From contig NZ_BCZS01000017.1 of assembly GCF_001598855.1 (NCBI RefSeq), forward strand, positions 1-64,000: 64,000 nt of DNA, in the 5' to 3' direction. The stretch is from Pluralibacter gergoviae ATCC 33028 = NBRC 105706. GTDB taxonomy: Bacteria; Pseudomonadota; Gammaproteobacteria; Enterobacterales; Enterobacteriaceae. Under the pieces are notes generated by a model. The model did not search any database, was not told where the DNA came from, and saw nothing but the letters and a program-made list of their open reading frames with translations. Below are positions 9,687-19,018 of the stretch, one piece after another (position 1 is the first letter of the stretch; every line of letters begins with the position of its first letter). A program made the translations under genes and the position numbers.

Positions 9687-10070
9687 ATGATTACAGGTAT
9701 CCAGATCACCAAAGCCGCGAACGACGATCTGCTCAACTCTTTCTGGCTGCTGGACAGCGAAAAGGGCGAAGCCCGCTGCCTGGTTGCGAAAGGCGGTTTT
9801 ACTGAAGATCAGGTTGTGGCAGTGAACACGCTGGGTAAAATCGAATACCGTGAAATCCCGGTTGACGTACAGCCTGAAGTGCGCGTTGAAGGCGGCCAGC
9901 ACCTGAACGTTAACGTTCTGCGTCGCGAAACGCTGGAAGACGCGGTTAAGCACCCGGAAAAATACCCGCAGCTGACTATCCGCGTATCCGGCTATGCGGT
10001 GCGCTTTAACTCTCTGACCCCGGAACAGCAGCGCGACGTTATCGCCCGTACTTTCACCGAAAGTCTGTAA
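9687..10070 (+). CDS. grcA: Autonomous glycyl radical cofactor GrcA (YfiD)
   Basis: GrcA is a 127-residue stand-in for the C-terminal glycyl radical domain of pyruvate formate-lyase. It rescues the enzyme when oxygen has cleaved it. The radical motif RVSGYAVRF places the radical glycine at residue 102, near the C-terminus as expected. A GGGAGG ribosome site precedes the ATG. The tandem FNR sites upstream indicate induction at low oxygen. Confidence 0.97.
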   Translation: MITGIQITKAANDDLLNSFWLLDSEKGEARCLVAKGGFTEDQVVAVNTLGKIEYREIPVDVQPEVRVEGGQHLNVNVLRRETLEDAVKHPEKYPQLTIRVSGYAVRFNSLTPEQQRDVIARTFTESL

Positions 10071-10090
10071 TTTCTCAGGGGTGGGAAATG

Positions 10091-10120
10091 AAAAACGCCG
10101 GATATTCCGGCGTTTTTTTT
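10091..10120. terminator. Bidirectional terminator grcA/srmB
   Basis: AAAAACGCCGG, loop ATATT, CCGGCGTTTTT. The stem has an A run on one side and a T run on the other, so it works for rightward grcA and for leftward srmB, whose stop codon touches its right end. Confidence 0.9.
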
Positions 10121-11453
10121 ACTCTTCAGAAGGCTTCTGCTCAGCGGCAGCGGCGCTCGGCTTGCGGCGTTTGCCGATATTTTTCTTATCGCGATGGCGC
10201 TGCTTAACCCGCGGCTTGTCCTTGTCCTGCTCTTTTTTCTTCTCTTCACGCTTCGCCAGCGCTTTCTTCGACGGTTTACCCTTGAGCTTTTCGCTCGGCA
10301 CGCGCGTTTTCGGGCGCAGTTCGTCGATGACGCGGGGTTTCAGCTGTTCTTCGATGTAGCGGCCGACTTTGCCCAGCAGCAGGTGGTCGTGGGCCTCGAC
10401 CAGCGAAATCGCGGTACCCTTGCGGCCGGCGCGGCCGGTGCGGCCGATGCGGTGCAGGTAGGTATCGCCGCTGCGCGGCATGTCGAAGTTGAAGACGTGG
10501 CTGACGTCGGGAATGTCGATGCCGCGGGCGGCAACGTCGGTGGCAATCAGCACGTTAACCCGGCCGTCGGTCAGGCGCTTAATGGCTTCGGTGCGCTTGA
10601 TCTGCACCATCTCGCCTTCGAGATAGCAGTTGCTGATGCCGAGATCGCGCAGCCAGCCCGCCAGCTCATGCACGCGCTCGCGCTTGCGCACGAAGACGAT
10701 GGAGCGGGTAACATCATCCTGCTTCAGCAGGTGGGCGAGCAGGGCGGTCTTATGCTCAAGATCGTCCGCGCGGTAGTACCACTGGTGGATCTTCTTGCGC
10801 TCGCGGGTCGACGGCGTGGCGGAGACCTCAACCGGATCTTCGAGCAGGCGCTCGGCAAAATCCTTAATCGCCTCGCCTTCCAGCGTGGCGGAGAACAGCA
10901 GGGTCTGCTTGCGCCAGCGGGTTTCCCCGGCGATGGTCTCGATATCCTGGGCAAAGCCCATGTCCAGCATGCGATCCGCTTCATCGAGGATCAGCGTTTC
11001 TACCGCGCGGCAGTCAAAGTTCTCTTCTTTAATGTACTGCAGCAGGCGGCCGGTGGTGGCGACCACGATATCCTGGTTTTCGCTAAACACCTCGGCGTGG
11101 TTCATATAGGCCACGCCGCCGGTGATGGTGGCGATATCGAGATGGGTATGTTTCGCCAGCTCCCGGGCGTGCTCTGCGACCTGCATCGCCAGCTCGCGGG
11201 TGGGCGTCAGGATCAGAATGCGCGGCGGCCCCGATTTTTTGCGCGGGAAGTCGAGCAGATGCTGCAACGCCGGCAGCAGATACGCGGCCGTTTTACCGGT
11301 GCCTGTCGGCGCTGAACCGAGGACATCACGGCCTTCCAGCGCAGGCGGAATGGCGGCAGCCTGAATGGCGGTTGGGCGTGTGAAGCCTTTCTCCTGGAGC
11401 GAGTCCAGCAGGCTATCGTCGAGTTCAAGTTCGGAAAAAGTCGTTACAGTCAT
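10119..11453 (-). CDS. srmB: ATP-dependent RNA helicase SrmB
   Basis: This DEAD-box helicase acts in an early step of 50S ribosomal subunit assembly. In the 444-residue protein the Q motif region (FTRPTAIQ) near 25, Walker A APTGTGKT near 50, DEAD (LDEADRMLDMGF) near 157, SAT near 188 and HRIGRTGRAGR near 336 appear in order. The last ~70 residues form the lysine/arginine-rich tail (KKKEQDKDK and RHRDKKNIGKRRK) typical of SrmB. It is divergent from trmN. Confidence 0.97.
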   Translation of the reverse strand: MTVTTFSELELDDSLLDSLQEKGFTRPTAIQAAAIPPALEGRDVLGSAPTGTGKTAAYLLPALQHLLDFPRKKSGPPRILILTPTRELAMQVAEHARELAKHTHLDIATITGGVAYMNHAEVFSENQDIVVATTGRLLQYIKEENFDCRAVETLILDEADRMLDMGFAQDIETIAGETRWRKQTLLFSATLEGEAIKDFAERLLEDPVEVSATPSTRERKKIHQWYYRADDLEHKTALLAHLLKQDDVTRSIVFVRKRERVHELAGWLRDLGISNCYLEGEMVQIKRTEAIKRLTDGRVNVLIATDVAARGIDIPDVSHVFNFDMPRSGDTYLHRIGRTGRAGRKGTAISLVEAHDHLLLGKVGRYIEEQLKPRVIDELRPKTRVPSEKLKGKPSKKALAKREEKKKEQDKDKPRVKQRHRDKKNIGKRRKPSAAAAEQKPSEE

Positions 11454-11584
11454 TGTCTACCTCAGTGTGGGGCGCTGATTATAGACGTTATGGCCGCAAT
11501 CTTCATCTGTTTGTATGGCTAACTGTTCTCGGGTATTGTGCATAGCCCGGCACCTCGGGGATATTTCAGCAAAGGTTGTAGAGA

Positions 11585-12322
11585 ATGAGCCAGTCAAAGC
11601 CCGCCCTGCGCCGCAACGGGTTTACCTTCAAGCAGTTTTTTGTCGCCCACGACCGCTGCGCGATGAAAGTCGGCACCGACGGTATCCTGCTTGGGGCGTG
11701 GGCGCCGGTCGCCAACGTAAAGCGTATTCTGGATATCGGCACCGGCAGCGGTCTGCTGGCGCTGATGCTGGCCCAGCGCACGCCGGACGCCGTTACTCTG
11801 GACGCGGTTGAGCTTGACCCCGACGCGGCGGCGCAGGCCCGCGAGAACGTCAGCGAGTCGCCCTGGGCCGCGCGCATTCAGGTGCACGCCGCCGACATCC
11901 TGACCTGGCTCCCGACGCAAAACGGCCGCTACGATCTTATCGTTTGTAATCCGCCCTACTTTGAGCAGGGCGTGGCCTGCGCCACGCCGGCGCGCGAACA
12001 GGCCCGCTATACCACCACGCTTGACCACGCGGCGCTGCTGGGCTGTGCCGCTAACGCGGTCAGCGAAGAGGGCTTTTTCTGCGTCGTTCTGCCGGAAAGC
12101 GTCGGCAGCGCCTTCACCGCTCAGGCGCTGGAAATGGGCTGGAACCTGCGGCTGCGCACCGACGTGGCGGAAACTGAACAGCGTCTGCCGCACCGGGTGC
12201 TGCTGGCCTTTTCGCCGCAGGCGGGGGAGTGCTTTAGCGACCGGCTGACGATCCGCGGGCCGGAGCAGCACTACGCCGAGGACTACACGGCGCTGACCCA
12301 GGCCTTTTACCTGTTTATGTGA
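11585..12322 (+). CDS. trmN: tRNA1(Val) (adenine(37)-N6)-methyltransferase
   Basis: This class I methyltransferase forms m6A at position 37 of tRNA-Val. The 245-residue protein shows the S-adenosylmethionine motif [12 protein letters not shown] near 45 and the amino-methyltransferase motif NPPY near 124. It corresponds to E. coli yfiC (trmM/trmN6). The last 16 bases overlap the 3' end of convergent nadB, so the two transcripts share complementary ends. Confidence 0.95.
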   Translation: MSQSKPALRRNGFTFKQFFVAHDRCAMKVGTDGILLGAWAPVANVKRILDIGTGSGLLALMLAQRTPDAVTLDAVELDPDAAAQARENVSESPWAARIQVHAADILTWLPTQNGRYDLIVCNPPYFEQGVACATPAREQARYTTTLDHAALLGCAANAVSEEGFFCVVLPESVGSAFTAQALEMGWNLRLRTDVAETEQRLPHRVLLAFSPQAGECFSDRLTIRGPEQHYAEDYTALTQAFYLFM

Positions 12323-13926
12323 GCCAGCGGCGACAGCACCGACGGTCCGCTGTTCGCCAGCGGCTCCGGATAGTCGAGGGTGTAGTGCAGGCCGCGGCTC
12401 TCTTTGCGCATCATCGCGCAGCGCACAATGAGTTCGGCCACCTGCACGAGGTTGCGTAACTCCAGCAGATTATTAGAGACCCGGAAGCGGGCATAGTATT
12501 CGTCCAGCTCCTGCTGCAGCATCTGGATACGCCGCAGGGCGCGCTCCAGGCGCTTGCTGGTGCGCACGATCCCCACGTAGTCCCACATGAACAGCCGCAG
12601 CTCGTGCCAGTTATGCTGAATGACCACCCGCTCATCGGCGTCCTCAACCCGGCTCTCGTCCCAGGCGGGCAGGGCCGTAGCCTGACGAATGAACGGCAGC
12701 CGCTTTCTGATATCTTCCGCCGCTGACCAGCCGTACACCAGACACTCCAGCAGCGAGTTAGACGCCATGCGGTTGGCGCCGTGCAGCCCGGTATAGCTCA
12801 CCTCGCCGATAGCGTACAGACCGTCAACATCGGTACGGCCATCATCATCCACCATCACGCCGCCGCAGGTGTAGTGCGCGGCGGGCACGATGGGCACCGG
12901 CTCTTTCGTCAGGTCGATGCCGAGCCCCAGCAGCTTCTCGTAGATCATCGGGAAGTGCTGACGAATAAACGCTTCCGGCTTGTGGCTAATGTCCAGATAC
13001 ATGCAGTCGACGCCGAGGCGCTTCATTTCATGGTCGATGGCGCGGGCGACCACGTCGCGCGGCGCCAGCTCGGCGCGCTCGTCAACATCGGGCATAAAGC
13101 GCGAGCCGTCGGGGCGCCGGAGGTAAGCGCCTTCACCGCGCAGCGCTTCGGTCAGCAAAAAGTTGCGCGCCTGGGGATGAAACAGCGCCGTCGGATGAAA
13201 CTGATTAAATTCGAGGTTGGCCACGCGGCAGCCGGCGCGCCAGGCCATGGCGATACCGTCGCCCGAGGAGATGTCCGGGTTGGTGGTGTACTGATAGACC
13301 TTAGACGCGCCGCCGGTTGCCAGTACCACCGAGGCCGCCGCGCAGGTTTCCACTCTCTCTTTATTGCGGTTCCAGACCCAGGCGCCGACCACCCTGCGGG
13401 TGCCCGGCAGGCCAATCTTATCCGAGACAATCAGGTCAACGGCATTGCAGCGTTCCAGAATGCGAATATTCGGGTGGCTGGTGGCTTTACCGACCAGGGT
13501 TGTTTCGACCTCTTTGCCGGTGGCATCGGCGGCGTGCAAAATGCGGCGATGGCTGTGGCCGCCCTCGCGGGTCAGGTGGTAGCTGGCCTCGCCGTTGGGC
13601 TGGATCTCTTTATCAAACAGCACGCCCTGATCGATAAGCCACTGCACGCAGTGGCGGGCATTGCTGGCAACGAAGGAGACCGCCCGGCGGTCACAGAGTC
13701 CGGCGCCGGCAATCAGGGTGTCATCGACGTGGGATTCAATGCTGTCCGTTTCATCAAACACGGCGGCAATACCGCCCTGCGCATAAAAGGTCGATCCTTC
13801 GCTCACCGGGCCTTTGCTGAGTACGATAACGGAACTGTGCTCGGCCAGCCTCAGCGCCAGCGAAAGGCCGGCAGCGCCGCTGCCAATGATGAGTACGTCA
13901 CAAGAGAAGTCAGGTTTCGTCTGCAT
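12307..13926 (-). CDS. nadB: L-aspartate oxidase
   Basis: NadB oxidises aspartate to iminoaspartate, the first step of NAD synthesis, with FAD as cofactor. The 539-residue protein begins with the dinucleotide fold [17 protein letters not shown] and has YAQGGIAAV near 50, the REGGHSHRR catalytic region near 120, and the [12 protein letters not shown] flavin-binding motif near 384, all standard for the succinate dehydrogenase/NadB flavoprotein family. It ends in a 16-base overlap with trmN and starts 409 bases from divergent rpoE. Confidence 0.97.
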   Translation of the reverse strand: MQTKPDFSCDVLIIGSGAAGLSLALRLAEHSSVIVLSKGPVSEGSTFYAQGGIAAVFDETDSIESHVDDTLIAGAGLCDRRAVSFVASNARHCVQWLIDQGVLFDKEIQPNGEASYHLTREGGHSHRRILHAADATGKEVETTLVGKATSHPNIRILERCNAVDLIVSDKIGLPGTRRVVGAWVWNRNKERVETCAAASVVLATGGASKVYQYTTNPDISSGDGIAMAWRAGCRVANLEFNQFHPTALFHPQARNFLLTEALRGEGAYLRRPDGSRFMPDVDERAELAPRDVVARAIDHEMKRLGVDCMYLDISHKPEAFIRQHFPMIYEKLLGLGIDLTKEPVPIVPAAHYTCGGVMVDDDGRTDVDGLYAIGEVSYTGLHGANRMASNSLLECLVYGWSAAEDIRKRLPFIRQATALPAWDESRVEDADERVVIQHNWHELRLFMWDYVGIVRTSKRLERALRRIQMLQQELDEYYARFRVSNNLLELRNLVQVAELIVRCAMMRKESRGLHYTLDYPEPLANSGPSVLSPLAHINR

Positions 13927-14175
13927 GATGTGTTTAATTTACTAAACAAGGTCTGTGAAGATTAGCACCGGGAAGCGATTTTTTGCACATGTTTTTTAAA
14001 TCTGGTTGCAGAGACTAAACACAGCGGCCGCGGTAAAATAAAACAAATGCGTGAGGTAGCAAATTGTTACCGTCAGATTTTATGATGAAAAAAAAGCTAT
14101 GGTACGGTACTCTGCTGGCTGATTTCAGACGTTTATTTTCAGCACGGCACTGCATAAAGGACGGGGAGACTTATA

Positions 14176-14211
14176 ATGAGTGATAACGACCAGTCTGCCG
14201 TAATGAACTAA
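14176..14211 (+). CDS. Candidate 11-codon leader ORF upstream of rpoE
   Basis: ATGAGTGATAAC... encodes MSDNDQSAVMN and stops at TAA. It is preceded by an excellent ribosome site, GGACGGGGAG, seven bases from the ATG, better than that of most genes here. It lies upstream of the sigma-E promoter, so only transcripts from an upstream promoter would carry it. It may be a leader peptide or the intact front of a longer rseD-type ORF disrupted by indels. No protein evidence is available. Confidence 0.4.
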   Translation: MSDNDQSAVMN

Positions 14212-14226
14212 AAGCAAAGGCGTAAC

Positions 14227-14254
14227 TGAACTTTACAGCAATGGCGCGCTCTAA
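14227..14254 (+). promoter_or_regulatory. Sigma-E promoter of rpoE
   Basis: TGAACTT (14227-14233), 16 bases, then TCTAA (14250-14254) matches the sigma-E consensus and resembles the E. coli rpoE autoregulated promoter in both boxes and spacing. The expected start is about six bases downstream, near 14260. This gives sigma-E positive feedback on its own operon. Confidence 0.8.
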
Positions 14255-14339
14255 CCAGGTGCTTGCTCAGAGTGCAGTGCTGGAATGGCGTTCTGATTAC
14301 GCATGGGAATTGGGTTTGAGGAGACATTACCTCGGATGA
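14241..14339 (+). CDS. rseD: Upstream ORF overlapping rpoE (RseD-like)
   Basis: The 32-codon ORF begins ATGGCGCGCTCT and ends in TGA that overlaps the rpoE start as ATGA, the arrangement for translational coupling. In E. coli an upstream ORF, rseD, overlaps rpoE and carries CsrA repression to it; there it is about 51 codons, longer than here. No good ribosome site lies close to this ATG, and an in-frame stop at 14223 prevents extension. The sigma-E promoter overlaps the start codon, so transcripts from that promoter lack it. Confidence 0.5.
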   Translation: MARSNQVLAQSAVLEWRSDYAWELGLRRHYLG

Positions 14340-14911
14340 GCGAGCAGTTAACGGATCAGGTCCTTGTCGAGCGGGTCCAGAAGGGAGACCAGAAGGCCTT
14401 TAATCTGCTGGTGGTACGCTACCAGCACAAAGTGGCGAGCCTGGTTTCCCGCTATGTTCCATCAGGCGACGTGCCTGATGTTGTGCAAGAGTCTTTTATT
14501 AAGGCCTATCGCGCGCTGGATTCTTTCCGGGGAGATAGCGCTTTCTATACCTGGCTGTATCGTATCGCGGTCAATACAGCAAAGAATTATCTGGTTGCTC
14601 AGGGAAGGCGCCCACCCTCCAGTGATGTTGATGCAAACGAAGCAGAAAATTACGAAAGTGGCGGTGCGCTGAAAGAAATTTCGAACCCTGAGAACTTAAT
14701 GTTGTCAGAAGAACTGAGACAAATAGTGTTCCGTACTATTGAGTCACTCCCCGAGGATTTACGTATGGCAATTACGTTGCGGGAGCTGGATGGCCTGAGC
14801 TATGAAGAGATAGCCGCTATTATGGATTGCCCGGTCGGTACGGTTCGCTCGCGCATCTTTCGGGCGCGAGAAGCTATTGATAATAAAGTTCAACCGCTTA
14901 TCAGGCGTTGA
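14336..14911 (+). CDS. rpoE: RNA polymerase sigma-E factor
   Basis: RpoE is the extracytoplasmic stress sigma factor that directs transcription of envelope repair genes. It has 191 residues when started at ATG 14336 (MSEQLTDQ), which follows GAGGAGACATTACCTCGG. The open frame extends 11 codons upstream, but that region is leader. Region 2 (FLLVVRYQ to WLYRIAVNTAKNYL) and region 4 (LPEDLRMAITLRELDGLSYE, CPVGTVRSRIFRARE) are intact and nearly identical to E. coli. First gene of rpoE-rseA-rseB-rseC. Confidence 0.98.
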   Translation: MSEQLTDQVLVERVQKGDQKAFNLLVVRYQHKVASLVSRYVPSGDVPDVVQESFIKAYRALDSFRGDSAFYTWLYRIAVNTAKNYLVAQGRRPPSSDVDANEAENYESGGALKEISNPENLMLSEELRQIVFRTIESLPEDLRMAITLRELDGLSYEEIAAIMDCPVGTVRSRIFRAREAIDNKVQPLIRR

Positions 14912-14942
14912 CGATAGCGGAATACTGAAAAGGTATTTAGGC

Positions 14943-15596
14943 ATGCAGAAAGAGAAACTTTCCGCCTTAATGGATGGTGAAATGCTGGACAGCGAGCTGC
15001 TCAACGAGCTGACTCGTTCGCCGGAATTACAGAAAACGTGGCAGAGCTATCACCTTATTCGCGACACCCTGCGCGGTGAAACCGCACAGTCGCTGAATTT
15101 TGATATCTCGGCAAACGTCATGGCCGCCATTGAGAATGAACCTGTACGTCAGGCGACGCCTCTTATCCCTGAAGCTCAGCCAGCCCCGCAGCAGTGGCAG
15201 AAGATGCCGTTCTGGCAGAGAATGCGCCCGTGGGCCAGTTCTCTGACGCAGATGGGCGTCGCTGCGTGCGTATCGCTTGCAGTCATCGTTGGCGTCCAGC
15301 AATATAACGGACACTCCGAGGCGAGTTCCCAGCCGGAGGCACCGGTGTTCAATACCATGCCAATGATGGGTAAAGCCAGCCCGGTGAGCCTCGGCGTGCC
15401 TGCGGATGCCAACGCTGGTGTCGGCCAGCAGGCGCAGGTACAGGAGCAGCGTCGGCGCATTAATGCAATGTTGCAGGACTACGAATTGCAGCGTCGCCTG
15501 CACTCTGAACAGCTCCAGTTTGAACAGTCTCAGACTCAGCAGGCTGCCGTGCAGTCGGTGCCGGGTTATCAAACGTTAGGAACGCAATCGCAGTAA
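14943..15596 (+). CDS. rseA: Anti-sigma-E factor RseA
   Basis: This single-pass inner-membrane protein of 217 residues holds sigma-E inactive and is destroyed stepwise by DegS and RseP. The cytoplasmic part begins MQKEKLSALMDGE and contains the sigma-binding region up to ~95. A transmembrane segment (MGVAACVSLAVIVGVQQY) lies near 103-120. The periplasmic tail is rich in Gln, with QTQQAAVQSV near the C-terminus. The start at 14943 was chosen by family length. The stop overlaps the rseB ATG as TAATG. Confidence 0.97.
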   Translation: MQKEKLSALMDGEMLDSELLNELTRSPELQKTWQSYHLIRDTLRGETAQSLNFDISANVMAAIENEPVRQATPLIPEAQPAPQQWQKMPFWQRMRPWASSLTQMGVAACVSLAVIVGVQQYNGHSEASSQPEAPVFNTMPMMGKASPVSLGVPADANAGVGQQAQVQEQRRRINAMLQDYELQRRLHSEQLQFEQSQTQQAAVQSVPGYQTLGTQSQ

Positions 15597-16549
15597 TGAA
15601 GCAACTCTGGTGTGCCATGTCACTTGTGGCTGGTTGCCTGTTCTTCTCCACCAACGCCTCGGCTGATACCTCGTCCGGGGCGTTGTTGCAGCAGATGAAT
15701 CTGGCAAGTCAGTCTCTTAATTATGAGCTGTCATTTGTTAGCATCAACAAGCAGGGCGTTGAATCGCTGCGCTATCGTCACGCGCGGCTTAAAAATCAGG
15801 CGCTTGCACAGCTGCTGCAGCTGGACGGTCCGCGTCGCGAGGTGGTCCAGCGCGGCAACGAAATCAGCTACTTCGAGCCTGGCCTCGATCCCTTTACGCT
15901 AAACGGCGACTACATCGTCGACTCGCTGCCCTCGCTGGTCTATACCGATTTTAAGCGCCTGTCGCCCTATTATGATTTCATCTCCGTCGGGCGTACGCGT
16001 ATCGCCGACAGGCTGTGCGAAGTGATCCGCGTCGTGGCCCGTGACGGGACGCGCTTTAGCTATATTGTCTGGATGGACACCCAGACGAAACTGCCGATGC
16101 GCGTCGATCTGCTGGACCGGGACGGCGAAACCCTCGAGCAGTTTCGGGTCGTCGCCTTCGAGGTGGGTGATGAAATCAGCAGCGGGATGGAGGGGCTGGC
16201 GAAGGCTAACCTGCCGCCGCTGCTCTCCGTGCCGGCCGGCGATAGCGTGAAGTTCAACTGGGCGCCAGAGTGGCTCCCGCAGGGATTTGTCGAAGTCGCC
16301 GGCAGTCGTCGCACGCTGCCTACCATCAATACGCCGGTCGAATCGCGACTCTACTCCGACGGCCTGTTCAGTTTTTCAATCAATATTAATCGCGCTTCGG
16401 CCAACAGCGGCGAGCAGCTGCTGCGTACCGGGCGTCGCACCGTCAGTACCATCGTTCGCGATAACGCCGAAATCACCATTGTTGGCGAGCTGCCGCCGCA
16501 GACGGCGAAGCGCATCGCCGACAGCATTCAGTTCAGGGCCGCACAATGA
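15596..16549 (+). CDS. rseB: Sigma-E regulatory protein RseB
   Basis: This 317-residue periplasmic protein binds the RseA periplasmic tail and shields it from DegS. It responds to lipoprotein and LPS signals. A cleavable signal peptide ending TNASA near residue 23 is visible, followed by the MucB/RseB N-terminal lipoprotein-like domain and a C-terminal domain. It overlaps rseA by one base and rseC by four. Confidence 0.96.
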   Translation: MKQLWCAMSLVAGCLFFSTNASADTSSGALLQQMNLASQSLNYELSFVSINKQGVESLRYRHARLKNQALAQLLQLDGPRREVVQRGNEISYFEPGLDPFTLNGDYIVDSLPSLVYTDFKRLSPYYDFISVGRTRIADRLCEVIRVVARDGTRFSYIVWMDTQTKLPMRVDLLDRDGETLEQFRVVAFEVGDEISSGMEGLAKANLPPLLSVPAGDSVKFNWAPEWLPQGFVEVAGSRRTLPTINTPVESRLYSDGLFSFSININRASANSGEQLLRTGRRTVSTIVRDNAEITIVGELPPQTAKRIADSIQFRAAQ

Positions 16550-17025
16550 TCAAAGAGTGGGCAACCGTAGTCTCCTGGCGCGACGGTCATGCGCTGGTCA
16601 GCTGCGATGTGAAATCTTCCTGCAGCAGCTGCGCCTCGCGGGCGGGCTGCGGCAGCCGGGTGCTCAACAAGCTTGGGCCGCAGACGGAGCACACCATCAG
16701 CGTGCCGAGCCGCGAACCGCTGAGCGTCGGGCAGAAGGTTGAATTGGGCATCAGCGAGGGCAGCCTGCTGACTTCTGCGCTGCTGGTTTACATGACGCCG
16801 CTGCTCGGACTGTTCGTGATGGCCGCCGTATTTCAGCTGCTGTTCAGCAGCGATCTCGCCGCTTTTGCCGGCGGTGTGCTGGGCGGTATCGGCGGCTTTC
16901 TCATTGCCCGCGGCCTCTCTCCGCGCCTGGCTACCCGCGATACCTGGCAGCCGGTTATCTTAAGCGTTGGCCTGCCGCCCGATCTCCTGCGCACAGAGAC
17001 GCCCTCCCCGGATGCCAGCCGATAG
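16546..17025 (+). CDS. rseC: RseC protein
   Basis: The 159-residue inner-membrane protein has a Cys-rich N-terminal stretch, CDVKSSCSSCASRAGCGSR (residues 22-40), and two hydrophobic helices near 84-103 and 109-127. In E. coli it is linked to sigma-E control and, with the Rnf/Rsx system, to reduction of SoxR. The Cys pattern would fit a redox or iron-sulfur role (inference). The ATG overlaps the rseB stop as ATGA. Confidence 0.94.
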   Translation: MIKEWATVVSWRDGHALVSCDVKSSCSSCASRAGCGSRVLNKLGPQTEHTISVPSREPLSVGQKVELGISEGSLLTSALLVYMTPLLGLFVMAAVFQLLFSSDLAAFAGGVLGGIGGFLIARGLSPRLATRDTWQPVILSVGLPPDLLRTETPSPDASR

Positions 17026-17095
17026 GCTTTCACCTTTTATTACATCTGCCTCGCGATCTGCATTCCACTAACCGCTATGCTTGCCGGAAGAGCAT

Positions 17096-17124
17096 TTCCT
17101 GGCGGCGGGGTTGTAGTGTAGAAT
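17096..17124 (+). promoter_or_regulatory. Possible lepA promoter
   Basis: TAGAAT (17119-17124) is a plausible -10, with TTCCTG 17 bases upstream as a poor -35. It lies in the 177-base gap between rseC and lepA. That gap also has an inverted CATTCC/GGAAT-like pairing but no clear terminator for the rpoE operon. Confidence 0.35.
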
Positions 17125-17202
17125 GCGGCGTTTTCGAACGCTTAATCGTCAGGCGCAGACCCGCAGCCTCCAGGAATACGTAAGGCATAACTAACGCTAA
17201 CT

Positions 17203-19002
17203 ATGAAGAATATACGTAACTTTTCGATCATTGCTCACATTGACCACGGTAAGTCGACCCTTTCGGACCGTATTATCCAGATTTGCGGTGGCCTTTCCGA
17301 TCGTGAAATGGCGGCACAGGTGCTTGACTCCATGGACCTGGAGCGTGAACGCGGTATTACCATTAAAGCGCAAAGCGTCACCCTGGACTACAAAGCTTCT
17401 GACGGTGAAACCTACCAGCTGAACTTCATCGACACCCCCGGCCACGTTGACTTCTCCTATGAAGTTTCCCGCTCGCTGGCGGCCTGCGAAGGCGCGCTGC
17501 TGGTGGTGGACGCCGGGCAGGGCGTTGAAGCCCAGACCCTGGCGAACTGCTACACCGCGATGGAAATGGACCTGGAAGTGGTGCCGGTTCTCAACAAAAT
17601 TGACCTGCCGGCGGCCGACCCGGAGCGCGTGGCGGAAGAGATCGAAGATATTGTCGGCATCGACGCCACCGACGCCGTGCGCTGCTCGGCGAAAACCGGC
17701 GTCGGCGTTCCCGACGTGCTGGAGCGTCTGGTGCGCGACATTCCGCCGCCGGAAGGCTCCCCGGATGCCCCGCTGCAGGCGCTGATCATCGACTCCTGGT
17801 TCGATAACTATCTCGGCGTCGTCTCGCTGGTGCGGATCAAAAACGGCACCATGCGCAAGGGTGACAAGATCAAGGTGATGAGCACCGGTCAGGTTTACAA
17901 CGCCGACCGCCTCGGCATCTTTACGCCGAAGCAGGTCGATCGCACCGAGCTGAAGTGCGGCGAGGTGGGCTGGCTGGTGTGCGCCATCAAAGACATTCTC
18001 GGCGCCCCGGTCGGCGATACCCTGACCGGCGCCCGCAATCCGGCGGAAAAAGCGCTGCCGGGCTTTAAGAAAGTGAAGCCGCAGGTCTACGCCGGTCTGT
18101 TCCCGGTCAGCTCCGACGACTACGAGAACTTCCGCGACGCGCTCGGCAAGCTGAGCCTCAACGACGCCTCGCTGTTCTACGAGCCGGAAAGCTCCACGGC
18201 GCTGGGCTTCGGCTTCCGCTGCGGCTTCCTTGGCCTGCTGCACATGGAGATCATTCAGGAGCGCCTGGAGCGCGAATATGACCTCGACCTGATCACCACC
18301 GCGCCGACGGTCGTGTACGAAGTGCAGACCACCAGCAAAGAGGTGATCTACGTTGACAGCCCGTCTAAGCTGCCGCCGCTCAACAACATCGATGAGCTGC
18401 GCGAGCCGATTGCTGAATGTCATATGCTGCTGCCGCAGGAGTTTCTCGGCAACGTTATTACCCTGTGCATCGAGAAGCGCGGCGTACAGACCAACATGGT
18501 TTACCACGGCAAGCAGGTGGCGCTGACCTATGAAATCCCGATGGCGGAGGTGGTGCTCGACTTCTTCGACAGGCTGAAGTCTACCTCGCGCGGCTATGCG
18601 TCGCTGGACTACAACTTCAAGCGTTTCCAGGCCTCGAACATGGTGCGCGTTGACGTACTGATCAACGGCGAGCGCGTCGATGCGCTGGCGCTGATCACCC
18701 ACAACGACAACGCCCCTTACCGCGGTCGCGAGCTGGTCGAGAAGATGAAAGACCTGATCCCGCGCCAGCAGTTTGATATCGCTATTCAGGCCGCGATTGG
18801 TAACCACATCATTGCCCGTTCAACGGTCAAGCAGCTGCGTAAAAACGTGCTGGCGAAGTGCTACGGCGGCGATGTCAGCCGTAAGAAAAAGCTGCTGCAG
18901 AAGCAGAAAGAAGGTAAGAAGCGCATGAAGCAGGTCGGTAACGTCGAGCTGCCGCAGGAAGCCTTCCTCGCGATCCTGCACGTGGGCAAAGACGGTAAAT
19001 AA
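17203..19002 (+). CDS. lepA: Elongation factor 4 (LepA)
   Basis: LepA is a ribosome-associated translational GTPase of 599 residues. G1 [10 protein letters not shown]3 DTPGH and G4 NKID are all present in the first 135 residues, followed by EF-G-like domains II, III and V. The LepA-specific C-terminal domain includes [15 protein letters not shown]. Length and order match E. coli, with lepB 16 bases downstream. Confidence 0.98.
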   Translation: MKNIRNFSIIAHIDHGKSTLSDRIIQICGGLSDREMAAQVLDSMDLERERGITIKAQSVTLDYKASDGETYQLNFIDTPGHVDFSYEVSRSLAACEGALLVVDAGQGVEAQTLANCYTAMEMDLEVVPVLNKIDLPAADPERVAEEIEDIVGIDATDAVRCSAKTGVGVPDVLERLVRDIPPPEGSPDAPLQALIIDSWFDNYLGVVSLVRIKNGTMRKGDKIKVMSTGQVYNADRLGIFTPKQVDRTELKCGEVGWLVCAIKDILGAPVGDTLTGARNPAEKALPGFKKVKPQVYAGLFPVSSDDYENFRDALGKLSLNDASLFYEPESSTALGFGFRCGFLGLLHMEIIQERLEREYDLDLITTAPTVVYEVQTTSKEVIYVDSPSKLPPLNNIDELREPIAECHMLLPQEFLGNVITLCIEKRGVQTNMVYHGKQVALTYEIPMAEVVLDFFDRLKSTSRGYASLDYNFKRFQASNMVRVDVLINGERVDALALITHNDNAPYRGRELVEKMKDLIPRQQFDIAIQAAIGNHIIARSTVKQLRKNVLAKCYGGDVSRKKKLLQKQKEGKKRMKQVGNVELPQEAFLAILHVGKDGK

Positions 19003-19018
19003 TCAATAAGGAGTTGGC

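Noticed and set aside
17197-18807. A 536-codon open frame antisense to lepA
   Set aside because: It mirrors a highly conserved lepA frame, has low-complexity composition rich in His, Gln, Val and Arg, no ribosome site, and no family resemblance.
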